From positions 1,046,643 to 1,110,642 of the forward strand of contig RDEW01000005.1 in assembly GCA_011109175.1 (NCBI GenBank): 64,000 nt of DNA, given 5' to 3'. Made by a program: the position numbers and the translations under genes. Source of the DNA: Dicyema japonicum. Taxonomy: Eukaryota; Dicyemida; Rhombozoa; Dicyemidae. Each line of letters starts with the position of its first letter. The stretch's first letter is position 1. Positions 24,691 to 36,867 of the stretch are shown piece after piece. The notes beneath the pieces were generated by a model. It searched no databases, was not told the DNA's origin, and saw only the letters and a list, made by a program, of their open reading frames with translations.

Positions 24691-25239
24691 TCAACCCGGA
24701 CAGTATCAACAGCCCGGACGGAAGCTATGAATACGACAATTATTATGAATTAAGTTCTTCATTTTCTTTAACAGATAAATGTCTTGACTGAAACACAAGA
24801 AAAGGATTTCGTATATAAAAAAATATTTATAGTTTCAGAATTTCCCTGCCTACTTGCATTAACATCGTTTAATATTTGTAAAATATTTGACAAATAAGCA
24901 AATTTTATAGACCACAATGCATTCTGAATTTTTTGAACAAATTCAGAATGCCCTTCCAATCAAAGAAAACTCGCACATCTAATTTTTCAACTCGAAAACT
25001 CTTGTTAATGCTTTACCCTTTGACAGCCTTCGTATTTCCGTATGAAATAACACATTTGTAAAGTTCGCCCTCATTTCATCGCAAATGGTAGAAAAAATAC
25101 GCGACTTTTTTTATATAATTTATCATTCGAATAACATCATCCATAATAGATTTTAAATTTATGGGTAATGTTTTATTACCAATACAAACAATGCACTTTC
25201 CGAGGAGCCTATCAGCTATCGCTTCCCTCAGGTGGAACA

Positions 25240-25505
25240 CACACTTTATTTTAAGCAAAGAACAGTTATCATAGCTAATCGATGAGGGAGAATCAAGGAA
25301 TGCTCTTCACTTCTTTGTTTTCTTTTTGTTGGTTGTATGTCCTATATAGACGATCTGGTTTCGCAGTGAAATGTTCATTCGTCAAGCCAAAGCATAGAGA
25401 TGCGTGGAACCTTCAACCGAAATGTACAGTATCGAGATTCTAACTAGCGACCTTAAGGCCCCTTGCCTGGCAACCGTTGCACTGCGCCACAACCAATACT
25501 GTTCG
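25240..25505 (-). mobile_element. tRNA-derived SINE, family 2, with head
   Basis: The minus strand starts near 25488 with TGGCGCAGTGCAACGGTTGC (A-box region), then a B-box-like GTTAGAATCTCG. The family body follows, down to the AAAATAAAGTGTGTGTTC end near 25240. It is the clearest head of this family in the window. Confidence 0.65.
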
Positions 25506-26800
25506 GTGCAAAAAACAATGTGATGATACTAACTCATTATTTTTAGATTTAACTAAAAAAAGTCCATTAAGACGACATAGACGGGGCTCCATCTGTACAT
25601 ATACCAACACAATTGGCAAATCAATATTATTGAATAATCATTCGATATCGTAGACATGTCAACTGCTCGAGTAGTAGTTAAGAGAAGGCGACGAACTGAT
25701 TTATCCACTATAATAAGTAAGAATGTTATTTAAATTTATTCAAATTTGTATTTTACTGGCGGCACACACCCTTTGACAATCTATGCTCTATTTCATCAAA
25801 TGTCTTCATCTATTGGATAAAGTATTTCTGGGTTTGGCACAATTTTGAGGTATTTGGACAGGCCCATCTTGAGGAGGAACAACAGGATTATTTTTAGATT
25901 TTTAATTCTCGAACGTTCCTGACTATGATGCAACATCTGGTCCTGACATAAGATGACTCACATTGAAAAATAGTGAGGGTTGAACGCTTGAAAATGGTCC
26001 TCTTCCAAATAGGTAGTGATACTAGAATCACTAATTTTATTATTAAATTCTAACTTTTACTGTCAGTATTGATTTTTACCATAATTTTTCTACATAATAA
26101 TAATTCTTTAATCTAATGACGTATTTCGATCGTATTTAGTTGTGCATGAAGACCTGCTGGCATGAACACGTAATGAAAGTTTCCGCCGTGATCATGCACC
26201 AAATATTCTGAAATAGTCATCGCGTCATTCTAGGTTCACCCTTCCGCAGTCCTGCAACCAGAATTTCGTTGGTATACACACCTTCAATCATTCAAGTAGT
26301 GAAGTTACCACAGGCTCGTATTTATTGGCCAAAATATAAAAACGAGACTCCTTACTAAATATGAAAATGTGGGGGCTATAAACCAGGAAGTGATAAAATC
26401 TCGCTGGCGACTTTTTTCATATTCTACGTGCAACCTTATTGTGGAAAACATCTTCAACCAAAATAGAATTGAGGGCTTTCGTGGACGGCAGAGAATTACG
26501 CTTCTTCTATGTCAATAGCACCAAAATTGGGGAGGAAATGAAAACAGCGGAAGACGTGGATCACGGAAGAGAGCAATGAGGAAAGCTGGATGGAAAAAAC
26601 TATTAGAGGAATAATAGGGAGCGAAACCTTAAGTATACATATGATTTTGAGAAACGAGAAAGTTCCTTAACTAAAAATCGTCTTAAGAGTTCGAATGGAG
26701 GCTGATAGGGTTAACTATATATCTCTTCTCTGTTGAATAACCTACTTCACATCTTCACGTAAAAAATGAATAATTTGTTGTATAAAAATTGTCAATTGTT
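25506..26800. other. Intergenic, contains repeat C inverted
   Basis: Only about 26180-26265 is recognised, an inverted partial copy of the repeat at 11630 and 58140. The rest shows no gene. Confidence 0.35.
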
Positions 26801-27429
26801 CTTATATCACTCTCATATTTTGATGATATTTTGGATTTTCAATCTTTAAGTCAATTTGATAGCATATCTACTCGATCTATCGAAAAGCCCAACAAATTTG
26901 CTTTTCCTTTTCATACCACCCTGAAAAATAAATCGGTAATAGTTCAATGCATAAACAGAAAAGACTGCTGATTTAAATGAAGAGTAGAATGAACTTAAGA
27001 TAACGTCTTTATTTTCTACTGATATAACCTTTGAAATATCTTTTTTAATCTATACAAACTCAAAGATACTTTAGATTTTCCAAGGTCTTAATTTAGTCCT
27101 CATTTAGTAGTCGTTACTTTTCTTGCTTTTGTTGACTATCCGAGAAACATTTTTCACAATAAAAACATGAAAAATATTTGCCCTCGTTTTTTGGGAATTT
27201 TTTAATTGGTGCTCTAACTGGGGTCATGTGTATAATCCTTTTTTATTGACTGCTCCAAATTGATATTTGGTTTATCACAATTAAATACAAGTGGAATAGG
27301 AACAGACCCTCTAAGAACCCTTCCTCTAAACACAATTTTCTTCGATATTCGTCAATTGAAAAGTACATTGTAAATTTAAAAAAGTACGAAATTTTAAAGT
27401 ATAAAATAACTGCAGCGTAAATTAATAAA

Positions 27430-28309
27430 ATGAGAATAGTACTTCAAACCATAATGACATTTCTAATAATATTTATTAATTTCGAGTATATTCAGTCAGG
27501 TATTTTGGCTATTTTTATCAAGACAACTATACGGTGGCAAAATACAACAACCACGAATATTACTTCTCAGTTGAACACCTTAATAACCATGATTATATCT
27601 GAAATGTAATGAGATCGGGGCATACCCAGCGGAAGTAAATGACAAAGCAGAAAATGATTTTCTACAAAGTAAATTTAATATAAAATTTTAGGTCAAATAA
27701 ACAGTGATTATCTCATTGGAATTTATAAAAAGAGTAAAAATGAAAATATTTTGTTAAAAAACAATAAAAATTCTGTTATAAATTATAATTTACTTTAGAC
27801 ATACACAAATTGGGATAAAATTAAAATATATTTGGATTTTTGGCCAAGATATCGAAATCTACAGGAAAATGGTCCACCTCATCACGTGGCGCAGAACCTT
27901 ATATTTGCGAAAAGGGTATTTCTTTTAATTTAACAGATCCTCCTAAAATAACCACAACTACTATTACTACTACTACTACAACTACTACCACAACTACTAC
28001 CACAACTACTATCCCAACTACTACACAGCGACTTCCGCAAAAACTACCCGGATTATTACCCAAACTCATTGATGAGCAGCAATCGCAAATCCGAAAAGAA
28101 ACCCAGGTGAAGAAGTAAACTCAAAAGCAAGTCAAAAAAGTAAATATTATTTGTATAAAATTAAAGAAGGTTCGAATACTTTAAAAATCGTTATTCCATT
28201 GGTTTTGGTTGGATTGATTGTTGGAGGAGTTTGTATTGCTTACTTCTACAAGTCAAATATTATATTATTTGGTAGAAAAAGAAATTCAGCACAAATTGAC
28301 CAATACTAG
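27430..28309 (+). CDS. C-type-lectin-like single-pass membrane protein
   Basis: ATG 27430 opens a hydrophobic leader (IMTFLIIFINF). A C-type lectin-like fold follows across several dwarf introns: CNEIGAYPAEVNDKAENDFL, then YLIGIYK, TNWDK and GKW...EPYICEK. After that come a Thr-rich mucin-like stalk (about 27950-28025, ACT repeats), a short charged linker, and a transmembrane helix (IVIPLVLVGLIVGGVCIAYF, near 28190-28245) with a basic cytoplasmic tail ending at the TAG 28307-28309. Only the outer cysteine pair of the lectin domain is visible. One base seems missing in the T-run near 27836-27840, and the frame after the stalk needs an intron I could not place exactly. It is probably a cell-surface recognition protein; the ligand is unknown. 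Confidence 0.65.
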
Positions 28310-29099
28310 TCAACTAATTTTAACAAAACTAACAGTTTAACACATTATTCTGCTAATAAAACTAATTATTGTCATTGCACTTTTTGGGGTTAAATTTTAG
28401 TAAATTTATACTATGACGCATTTTTCAATCATTTGCTTCGATATAATCACACCCTGCATATAATTGCATATATAATTTAATCACAAACTTGCGTATGAAA
28501 AACAAACTTTCACATAAAAAATCAAACTCTTTCAAATATTCAGCTACAATCTAAAGAACTTTTTCTTAACCAATAAACATTTAATATATTTTGTACTAAC
28601 TCATTAATCAAATGATGTTTGCACTAAAATACTATTCATGCATTAAGGATAACCCAAAATATTTGTTATTATTTATTCCGCCGAAGATTAGAAATGTTTC
28701 CATTACTCATCTCAGGAACTCACACTTAATTGTTCTTTACAGTTATGCTAATTTATCCAAGACATCAAAATGTTCTTTTTATAGTTTTTTTCTTTTTGAT
28801 TGTGTGTGTGAGTTCCAGAAAAATCCGCTTTCCAAGTGCTGAATCACTGCTGACATTTACCTTCTTTTAGTAATTTTTAAGAAAAGCTCTTGTTTATAGA
28901 CTTTTTTAACTACCATGTTGCCATTCCTGATCTGATGTTAGAAATATTCAATTCTAGAAAAGTATTTAATCATTTCTATGAGATACTGATCTAATTTGAT
29001 CCTTTATCTTGCTATAACAGTAACTACATGTCTTTTGCGTCTTAATAAAATTTCTTGTTTAGTTATGATGACAACATTGCCTTTGTTAATGGTTAATGA
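28310..29099. other. Intergenic, AT-rich
   Basis: No gene is recognised. A 76-codon frame at 28612 has no family pattern. Confidence 0.3.
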
Positions 29100-29345
29100 A
29101 CCTTTAAATATTAAGTGATAGAGGTACGCCTAAAGAAACTCCTGAGGATTGTCCCAATAACCATGATCCTAAAGAGACATCTGAGGATCGTCCCAATGAT
29201 TAAGAACTCTAACCATCAGGATAAAAAATCCTGAGAACCCTTAATCCGACTAAAGACAAAGAACCTTAAAGAATCCTAAGGACCAAACCACTAGCCCTAA
29301 AGATCAAGAACTTAATAAAGGATCCTAAGAACCAAACCACTAGTC
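29100..29345. repeat. Degenerate short tandem repeats
   Basis: Imperfect units of about 40-60 bp repeat CCTAAAGA, GATTGTCCCAATAA and GGACCAAACCACTAG words. There is no clear coding sense. Confidence 0.5.
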
Positions 29346-29568
29346 CAAAATACCAACTTCCTATAATATAAAATTCCTAATTTTGTCATTTCTCAAAAAA
29401 GGTAAATTGTGAGCTATGACGTCATGTTGTTACTAAAAGACCGAGTGAAAGTTTTCAGATATATTGAGAGGGGATAAAGACAAATAATAGTCAAATTTTA
29501 TATACACCTATATGAGGTTTTATTAGACTCGCAATCATTAGAATTTTTTTTTAATTATTTCAAATTTA

Positions 29569-29700
29569 CCAGAAAGAAAAGGGATCAACGAGAAGGGTTA
29601 TGGCTAAGACGAAAGATTGGAATAGCCATGCTCGGAGGGAACTCGTTCGCAATCCACGCAGCAGGCTTCCTCAACTGACATTTGTTTAATTGTTAAAAAA
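29569..29700. ncRNA. Candidate structured RNA or conserved repeat, copy 1
   Basis: This stretch of about 130 bp is about 90% identical to 45303-45425. Both keep a perfect stem ATGGCTA/TAGCCAT enclosing a 16-base loop, and the block ACTCGTTCGCAATCCACGCA. It is not a tRNA, and I could not match it to U1-U6, 5S, 7SL or RNase P from memory. It may be an snRNA pseudogene or a SINE-like repeat. The strand is unknown. Confidence 0.35.
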
Positions 29701-29981
29701 AATTATTTCAAAATTAAATATTGGATGCAACGAATATCAGTTTAAAATATAAAATACATTGTCATCTGTAAATTTATATTAACCTATTCAAGTTCGGTTG
29801 ATAGACCGATGCAGACTTATATTGGCGCAAGTCTGTTTTTGAGATTTTTATAAACATTATCTTTAAACAAGTTGCAATCAATAATGAAAATCTTGTCATA
29901 ATAAATGACTTTATTAATTTAAAAAATAATTACACTAATCTTCGTATCGATGTTATTCGGTTAATTGTTCGACTTTGTAAT
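29701..29981. other. AT-rich spacer
   Basis: Nothing recognisable lies here. Confidence 0.3.
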
Positions 29982-30946
29982 CTATAGTTCCCTCAAACTC
30001 ATAAAAATATTGAAAGGTCTTTCCCGTTGAGGAATTGACTTTTTGTTGTAATCAAAGACAATATCTTTGATTAGGGTACAAAAATTTCCAAAACAATCTC
30101 TAGAAGAAGATGTCAAAGACATCCAACGTTTAACAATTTGATAAAATCTGCAAAATTATAACTTACAAATTACCTTTCGACTTGTTCTTGGATCAAGGGG
30201 GCTCGTGGCCCACCTCGGACATGTTTACGGAATATTTTCTGCATAAATCCTCCATTAAGGAATTGCAAAATTCCTCACCATTGTCTGTATGCAAGATCAG
30301 TGGCGATCCGACAAAGGAAAACATATTTCGTAACATGGCCACAATTTCTTCTGCTCGTTTATTTTTAGTCAGCTCAACCATAACATATTTTGAGAAAAAA
30401 TCCAAAACAACCAAAATCTAAACTTTATATCAGTAAATCATACCCATCATTCACTTCTGAGTATCCCCTTAGGTCTATTAAGTCAGCAATATAGCGATCC
30501 CTTGGTCTTCTAGCTAAGATCGGTGTTATTGGCGGTTCCGTGTTTAATAGTTTCTTTGACTGAAAATAAAAATAAAAATACCTGACAAAATGCACAATTT
30601 GAGATTACTGTCCCAATCAAATTCCTACCAATCCCGTAATACTTCTTCCTCATTATCGAAAATAGTCGGTCTCTACCGAAGTGATTATCATTATGTTCTG
30701 ACTAATAAATTGTGACTTTAAGGATACCTCTATTGTTTTTAGAACTAATTCATGTTCTTCACAAAAAAACCGCAGTTTTTTATTACCGTGTAAAATATAG
30801 GCCTTTTCCTCTTCGAAAACAAATTTTTTAAAGATTTTCTTAAGCCGAAACCTGTCACGTGAACTGATCTCTCCTCCTACGTCAGGATTGTTACTGATTT
30901 CTTTTAATTTATTTAATTTTTCTTTGTTTAATCGCACTAGACGCAT
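29982..30946 (-). CDS. Retroviral-type DDE integrase gene with dwarf introns
   Basis: Read from ATG 30946, a Lys-rich N-terminus leads to an HHCC zinc-binding module (H-x4-HFGRDR ... NCAFCQ). The catalytic core has D in IADLIDL, D in LHTDNGEEF and E in the EQVER block, and a C-terminal KRW ... DYN ... RPFNIFM segment ends at the TAG 29982-29984. Dwarf introns of the host type sit at 30702-30727, 30560-30581 and 30148-30173. Another is likely near 30415-30450, but its borders are unclear. One base is missing near 30222-30235, before the third catalytic residue. Terminal repeats, RT and gag are absent, so this is either a domesticated integrase (as in GIN1/KRBA2-type genes) or a Ginger-like DNA transposon remnant. 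Confidence 0.75.
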
Positions 30947-31330
30947 TTGTTCACGTTTATTATTTATTAATTTTATTTATTAATTATTAAAATTTATAGA
31001 TATATTTTAATATCTAATGAAAGATTCATGAAATTTCATATTTTTAATTAATTTGCGAAAAAAAAACAATTAATTAGTTATTATGTGGGCTTGTGAAGAA
31101 AACTGTCTACATTTGTAGCGAACAGACCCAACTTATTACCCTCACCTAGCAGCTACCAAATAGTTCTTGGTAGTGTCTACGTGACGAGCGACAAACTAAC
31201 GTTCCCAGATTTCTTTAATCAGATGTGGTGATGTTGAACCAAACCTGAACCCGTGTTATTTCAGCGAAAGTTGAAGATACTCCAGTTGAAAATCAACGGT
31301 CTTTCCAAAAAAATGTATTGATTTACGTAA
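30947..31330. other. AT-rich spacer
   Basis: No gene is recognised. Confidence 0.3.
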
Positions 31331-33225
31331 CTTCTTGCACAATCATTGTGTAGACATTGCCCTTATCCAAGAAACTAAACTTAAACCGAAATCTAATATT
31401 CCTCACTTCAAGAACTATTCCGTATTATATTCCGAACTACTCCAGCTCAGCTGGGGGTGGTTTAATTATTCTTGTACACATTCCTATTCCTTTGCTGATT
31501 CCTCAACTTTTAATACACCTCTCATATCTGATGATCTTCATATTGAAATTTTATCTATCTGGGTCAATATCAACAAGTCCTGTTCACTATGTCAATGTTC
31601 CCTCCTCTTTATAACTATACGCCGAACTTACTTCCACGTTTTTCTATTGAAAACTGTATCTTATGTGGTGATTTTAATGCTCATCATCCTGCATGGCTAT
31701 CCTCCAACAAACCTGATAAACGTGGAGTGCAAATTTTGCATGATATGGAGGACTTAGTTATTCTGAATATCCTGTTCTGCGTACTCGTTGTGCTCTACGT
31801 TTAGCTCATTCTAATACTTCCCCAGATATCCACCTCCGTTCTCAAAGTATGGCTCCCGATGATCAATGGTATGTCCTTTATGATCTCCAAACTGACCACA
31901 ACCCGATTTTAATTATCTTCAACCATAAAACTACCAAGAGGAGGATCACAAAGACGTATATAAACTATAAACGTGGAAATTGGGATTCTTACAGAAACGA
32001 GACCTAAGTCGTACTCAAAAACTTTTCTTGTGCTACTTTCCACTCTTTTGATGCTGCTGTTGAGTTCTTCACAAACTGTCTAATTGCTGGGGACAAAAAA
32101 TTTATTCCCCGTTGATTCATCGCGCCCCGCTCTTAATCCAATTTAAGTGGTCTCTAAGAAAAATTGTCTTATTCTATGCGAAGATAAGCCAACTTTCTAC
32201 CCCAAAAGGACTCCGCTCTAAGAGACCGCATGCTCTGAAGTCAACAGGCCTTTTCATTATTCCGCAATCTCTAATTACTTAACTTATTGACAACTCTTGA
32301 TACTCGAATGCAAGAGGGCCTGACGGTCTTCCCATATATCATCTAAAAAATCTAGGACTTTATGCTTTAACCAATTTAATCAAACACTGAACTGATCACG
32401 GATCAGTACCTATGCTCTGGAAAAAATCCTATTTTGAAGCCTAACCGCGACTTTTCTGATCCTTCTTCTTATCGTCTATTTCCCTTTGCCTGTTGTCTCG
32501 AAGATTGGTTAAAGAGTTCTACTAATTTTAATCAAACCGTACTTGTCATTTTCCGAATCCCAACATGGCTAAACTGACTCTTGAAACCTCCGGAAAGAAC
32601 AATTTTTGCAGAACATCCTGAAAGTTTTTAACAGTAAAATCCTTTCTACAAAAATACAATCTCGTTTGAAATTATGGCTGCCTACTTTCTCTCTGGTCAC
32701 TTTAGTCGTTTTATTATTTCAACCCACTCTCATTATCGATACCTTCCAAACGGCGTTCCCCAAGGTTCGGTGCTATCTTCAGCCTTGTTTAATCTTCATC
32801 TAACAAGCTTACCAACAAATCAGGACACACATATTCTTTCTTATGCCGATGATACATAAGTTTTTCTCGTCACCGCGACGAACCGTTGCTTCCATGGTCT
32901 GCAAGAAATTACAAAATTTCTTTTGGATGGACCAAAATCTCCTCATCCCTTTTAACGAAAATTCAGCAATCACGCTTTTCACTCCAGACCGTCGTCAATT
33001 AACTTGGACTCAACTTCCTGTGGTTAAAAATCCTAAAATACTTAATGTGATATTTATACTCAAACAGGATGTCTCCCTACCTATAGGAATCTTCAATGCC
33101 TTATCTACCACATGCCAAAAACAACTAAACCAGTCCTACACTATCCCTAAATATGAATTTCTTCCAGTGAACAAACATCCGAAAATTCTAAGAGTCGTTT
33201 TTGAACCGCCTCTGTTTTGAAAAAC
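31330..33225 (+). mobile_element. Non-LTR retrotransposon with endonuclease and RT remnants
   Basis: The APE-type endonuclease is readable in pieces: IALIQETKLKPKSNIPHFKN (31357-31415), AGGGLIILV near 31450, and CGDFNAHHPAW at 31660-31695. The reverse transcriptase follows with LPNGVPQGSVLS (32740-32780) and the catalytic ILSYADDT (32834-32857), then a thumb region to 33220. Multiple stops and frame changes show it is dead. It differs from the YVDD element at 7.8-9.9 kb. Confidence 0.8.
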
Positions 33226-33410
33226 CTTTGGCTTGACGAGTGACGCCGTCATCAGTGAACATCTCACTACGGAACCGGATCGTCCACAAATGGACTCGCA
33301 CCCAACAAAAAGAAAAAAGAAGTAAAGAACATTCCTTGGCTCTCCCTCATAGTTTAGCTATGATAACTGCTCGTTACTTAAAATAAAGTAATGTCCTGCC
33401 TGGGAGGAGC
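33220..33410 (+). mobile_element. SINE family 2 / LINE tail
   Basis: It shares TTGGCTTGACGAGTGACGCC, GAACATTCCTTGGCTCTCCC and the CTTAAAATAAAGT end with the copies at 13540, 25240, 51890 and 57365. It abuts the LINE directly, so this may be the LINE 3' end from which the SINE tail derives. Confidence 0.5.
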
Positions 33411-34689
33411 TGTAGCTAATATGGCTCAGAGAAAATCAAATGTTCTTCAAGTTGCTATTAAAAAATTTCTAATGCTCTTGAAGACAGTTTATATATTTTC
33501 AAGGTGGCCTTCATGTATATCACTGTCTTTCTTACAAAAGCTACAGAAGGTGCAAATTCAGCACTGAGAGCTATAACGGTCTTTTTAAATCATCTCATGT
33601 TGGCCACTTACAAATATCTCGAACAATCACTTAACCCAACCAACTAACTTTCCCACTATTTAAATTCATTAACAGCAAACACATCCATAGGACCTTCAAT
33701 GACCTTCAAAGAACACTTCGGAAAATCTCACCTTGAACCTAGAATATGCTATACATGACTCTGTGCTCACGCGTGCCTTACAGAGCTGCCTAAAGACAAA
33801 AAGAAACTGTAGATGGATGGAAGCTGATAAAGCAAACCAATTAGTTTTGAAAGTTGGTTGTGAGTTTAGTAATTCTTGTTTTTATGACAAAATAAAGTAA
33901 TAATAATTTTGAAGAGACAGTAGCATCGAGTGAACAGATTTCCACGTGAGTTGTTGTAAAACTGAGGTTCCTAAAAAGCTCAGCTGGTTTCTAGGTGCTG
34001 GAGACATCGCTCGTGGAAAAATGATTGCATTTGTGGAATGCAAAAAAATGTCAAGCAGAAAGAAAATCTCTATGAATCTCCGGATAAGTTTATATAATGC
34101 TTTTTCGTACAACCAATCCTACTTTATAACTCGAGAACGTTGGAAAAGTCGAAAACAGATCTTAAGAGACTTGAAGGGTTCCACAGAAATTATTGAGTAA
34201 AATCTTGTGCATCCATTGCCCAGAAATATAAAAAAAGTGAAACTCTGTGGATACCGGGATTATTTAACTTAGACGGCAAGACTCTACAAGCTTTGAAAAT
34301 GCAAGCCGATACACGAAGAAGTCTTTTATGATCTCCCAACAATACACCATTCAACACAGAAAACTCTGAATTATCCACGGTACTAATTTTTATTTCGATT
34401 GGTTCTAGTAGAGTACGGCGAAGTTTCACGAGTGGACGGTGACATTTAACTTTTCAATTTTTATATTTATTAAGAATTGCTATTTTAAGGAAGTTCTGTT
34501 GAAAGAATAATAACCGTTTTATTGCTAATTATTGGGAATGTTATGTCTCGATTATTTTTAAAAATCTTACATTTCAGAAAAATGTGAATTATCCAGCAAG
34601 GATCACTGGAAAAGAGAGATCCTTTTTGAACGTCTCCTTAGTCAAGTGGATCCCATAACGATCTTGGGAATTGAAGAAAGCACATAGCA
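33411..34689. other. Intergenic with unassigned open frames
   Basis: Plus-strand frames at 33946-34197 (Lys-rich) and minus-strand frames at 34190-34429 show no family pattern I can name. Confidence 0.3.
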
Positions 34690-35000
34690 AAAAATGAATT
34701 TTCGACATACTAGGCAATGGTCTGGGAATTTAACCGGACGTGAGAGACATCACTAACCACTACGATTCCTAATCAGCTTATAATATTAACAATCACCAAT
34801 GGCAACCTACAACCACAAGACCATATAATCAATAATTGTAGCAATGACAATGTAAGTGGTCCATTATGGACTGAAGGAAGTAAACCCCTCATGACTGCGA
34901 GCCCAATGTTTTTGGAAGAGCCATCATGTCATTTTAGGCTCTCCCTTCCGGAGTCCTGCAAACCGCCCGATAAACTTTGATGTGCTGGGACCAAGTACCG
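34690..35000 (-). mobile_element. tRNA-like head and repeat C fragment
   Basis: On the minus strand, about 34770-34720 resembles a tRNA gene (CGTAGTGGTTAGTGATG then GTCCGGTTAAATTCCC), which suggests a SINE head. About 34885-35000 is an inverted copy of repeat C (as at 11630). Confidence 0.4.
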
Positions 35001-35225
35001 ATCCCCAATGCTACGATATTTACTCTTTTTGGAATCATCAACGGTACTTGCTGCGGAACCCGCGTATAGTGGCCATAATGAAGCCATTTCATTTACATTT
35101 TGCTTTCGTTATTCTTTAATTATTTTTTGAATTAATTTAAAATATAAAATATAAAGTTTAAATATTTAATTTAATATTTAATAATCATAGTAGTAAAAAT
35201 TAAAAATATTATCGTATTGTGGTAA

Positions 35226-36867
35226 ATGGTTGTGAGAATAGACAAGCATAATGATCCGTACGAAATGGTATTCATTATTTTGATGTTTTAGTTGGACACT
35301 GATTACTATGAACGGGAGGATTACCAATATGGTAGCCAGGATGAAGCCAAAGATGTCCCTCTTTTAACGTGTGTTCAGACATATTTCAATTTTTTGGTTC
35401 TCTATATTTTGGGACACATAAGAGATATTTTAGAATATTACGGACTTGTCAAGCATTCCCTTAAAGAACCAAAATTACCTGTTAGCTAAACTTGGCTTAT
35501 TTCAGGGGTTTGGAGATTTATTTTCTAATTTCGAGAGTTTCTACATTCGTAACCTTTATATGAGGATTCGTGATTGCTTTGAACACGTTGTGAGTGGTTG
35601 TCCTGGTGTGCTTGTTGATGTTTTTGAGCGATTCTCCACTGATGGAAACCTCACTTTTCAATATACAGGAAAAAAACTAAAAAACTTAATCAATCTTGGT
35701 TCTTACAACTATCTTGGTTTCGCTCTACCAGCCAATCAGTCCCCTACCTTCACTGCAGTTTCCAACACTATTTACAAGGATGGGGTGGGGACATGCTCTG
35801 CCTACAATGAATTAGGTTTTTACCAAGAACATTTGGAGTTATGTCAAAAAATGGCTAATTTTGTTGGGAAGGAGGCAGCTGTTGTCTTTACTATGGGATT
35901 TGGGACCAATGCCTTCAATATTCTTTCCTTGGCCAGCAAAGTTATCTTTTTAATTATTTCAGGGAGATTTGATAATTTCTGATGAGAAAAACCACACATC
36001 ACTGATTGTTGGTGCTCGTCTCTCGGGGGCTACCATAAAAGTCTTCAAAAACAACGACATGGATGATCTTGAGAAAGTTCTTAGAAAATCCGTTGTTTAT
36101 GGTCATCCTCGAACTCATCGTCCTTATTCTAAGATCCTTGTGATAGCTGAGGGCATTTACAGTATGGATGGCTCTATCCTGAAATTGCCAAGACTTATTG
36201 AATTGAAGAAAAAGTACAAGGCATATATTTTTGTGGATGAGGCACATAGTATTGGAGCTCTTGGACCTCATGGTGGAGGTGTTTGTGATTACTGGAATAT
36301 TGACTCTTCTGACGTGGACATTCTTATGGGGACCTTTCACTAAAAGTTTTGGTGCAGTTGGTGGTTATATTGCTGGTTCTAAAGAACTTATTAATTATAT
36401 TCGGACTAATTCAAGTTTTGCTTACAGTTCATCAATGCCTCCTGCTGTGGCTACTCAAATATCACGTGTCATTGATATTATTCAATCTCCTGAGGGGATT
36501 GAGAAACTAAAGGATCTAAAGAGGAATCAAAGCTATTTCCGTAGAAGACTAAAGGAAATGGGATTTCTCGTGCATGGTCATCGTGATTCTCCTGTAATCC
36601 CTGTTGTGTTCTCATGTTTGTCAAAACTGAGGTTATTAATTTCTGTGAATGTTTAGTATGATTTCGAGATATGCTATGAAAAGAGGATTAGCCCTTGTTG
36701 TGGTAGGATCCCCTGCAACTCCACTAATTGGCGCCAGACTTAGGTTTTGCATGTCCTCAGGTCACACTAGGGATATGCTTGATAAGGTTATTCTTAATAC
36801 TATCTTATAGGCCTTGGAAGTTATGGATGAAATTGGTGACTATTTTATGTTTAAAATTGGCAATTGA
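35226..36867 (+). CDS. SPTLC2: Serine palmitoyltransferase subunit 2 (LCB2), 6 exons
   Basis: This is the PLP-dependent ER enzyme that condenses serine with palmitoyl-CoA in the first step of sphingolipid synthesis. The six exons would give 506 residues. ATG 35226 is joined by a 24-bp intron to a membrane-proximal segment ([13 protein letters not shown]). The alpha-oxoamine synthase fold follows: [23 protein letters not shown], the aspartate motif [12 protein letters not shown], the Schiff-base lysine motif GTF-TKSFGA, and [10 protein letters not shown] near the end. The introns are 35268-35291, 35481-35505, 35941-35962, 36632-36656 and 36787-36810. One extra base near 36335-36338 breaks the frame inside the catalytic lysine motif. 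The rest of the gene is clean, so a sequencing error is more likely than a pseudogene. Confidence 0.93.

Noticed and set aside
24113-24760. Open frames encoding a repeated MEKGTDPSTSS-like peptide
   Set aside because: They arise from the minisatellite. The frame changes whenever the T-run length changes, so no constrained protein is implied.
35999-36340. 113-codon minus-strand frame opposite LCB2
   Set aside because: It is antisense to conserved LCB2 coding sequence, with no motif of its own.
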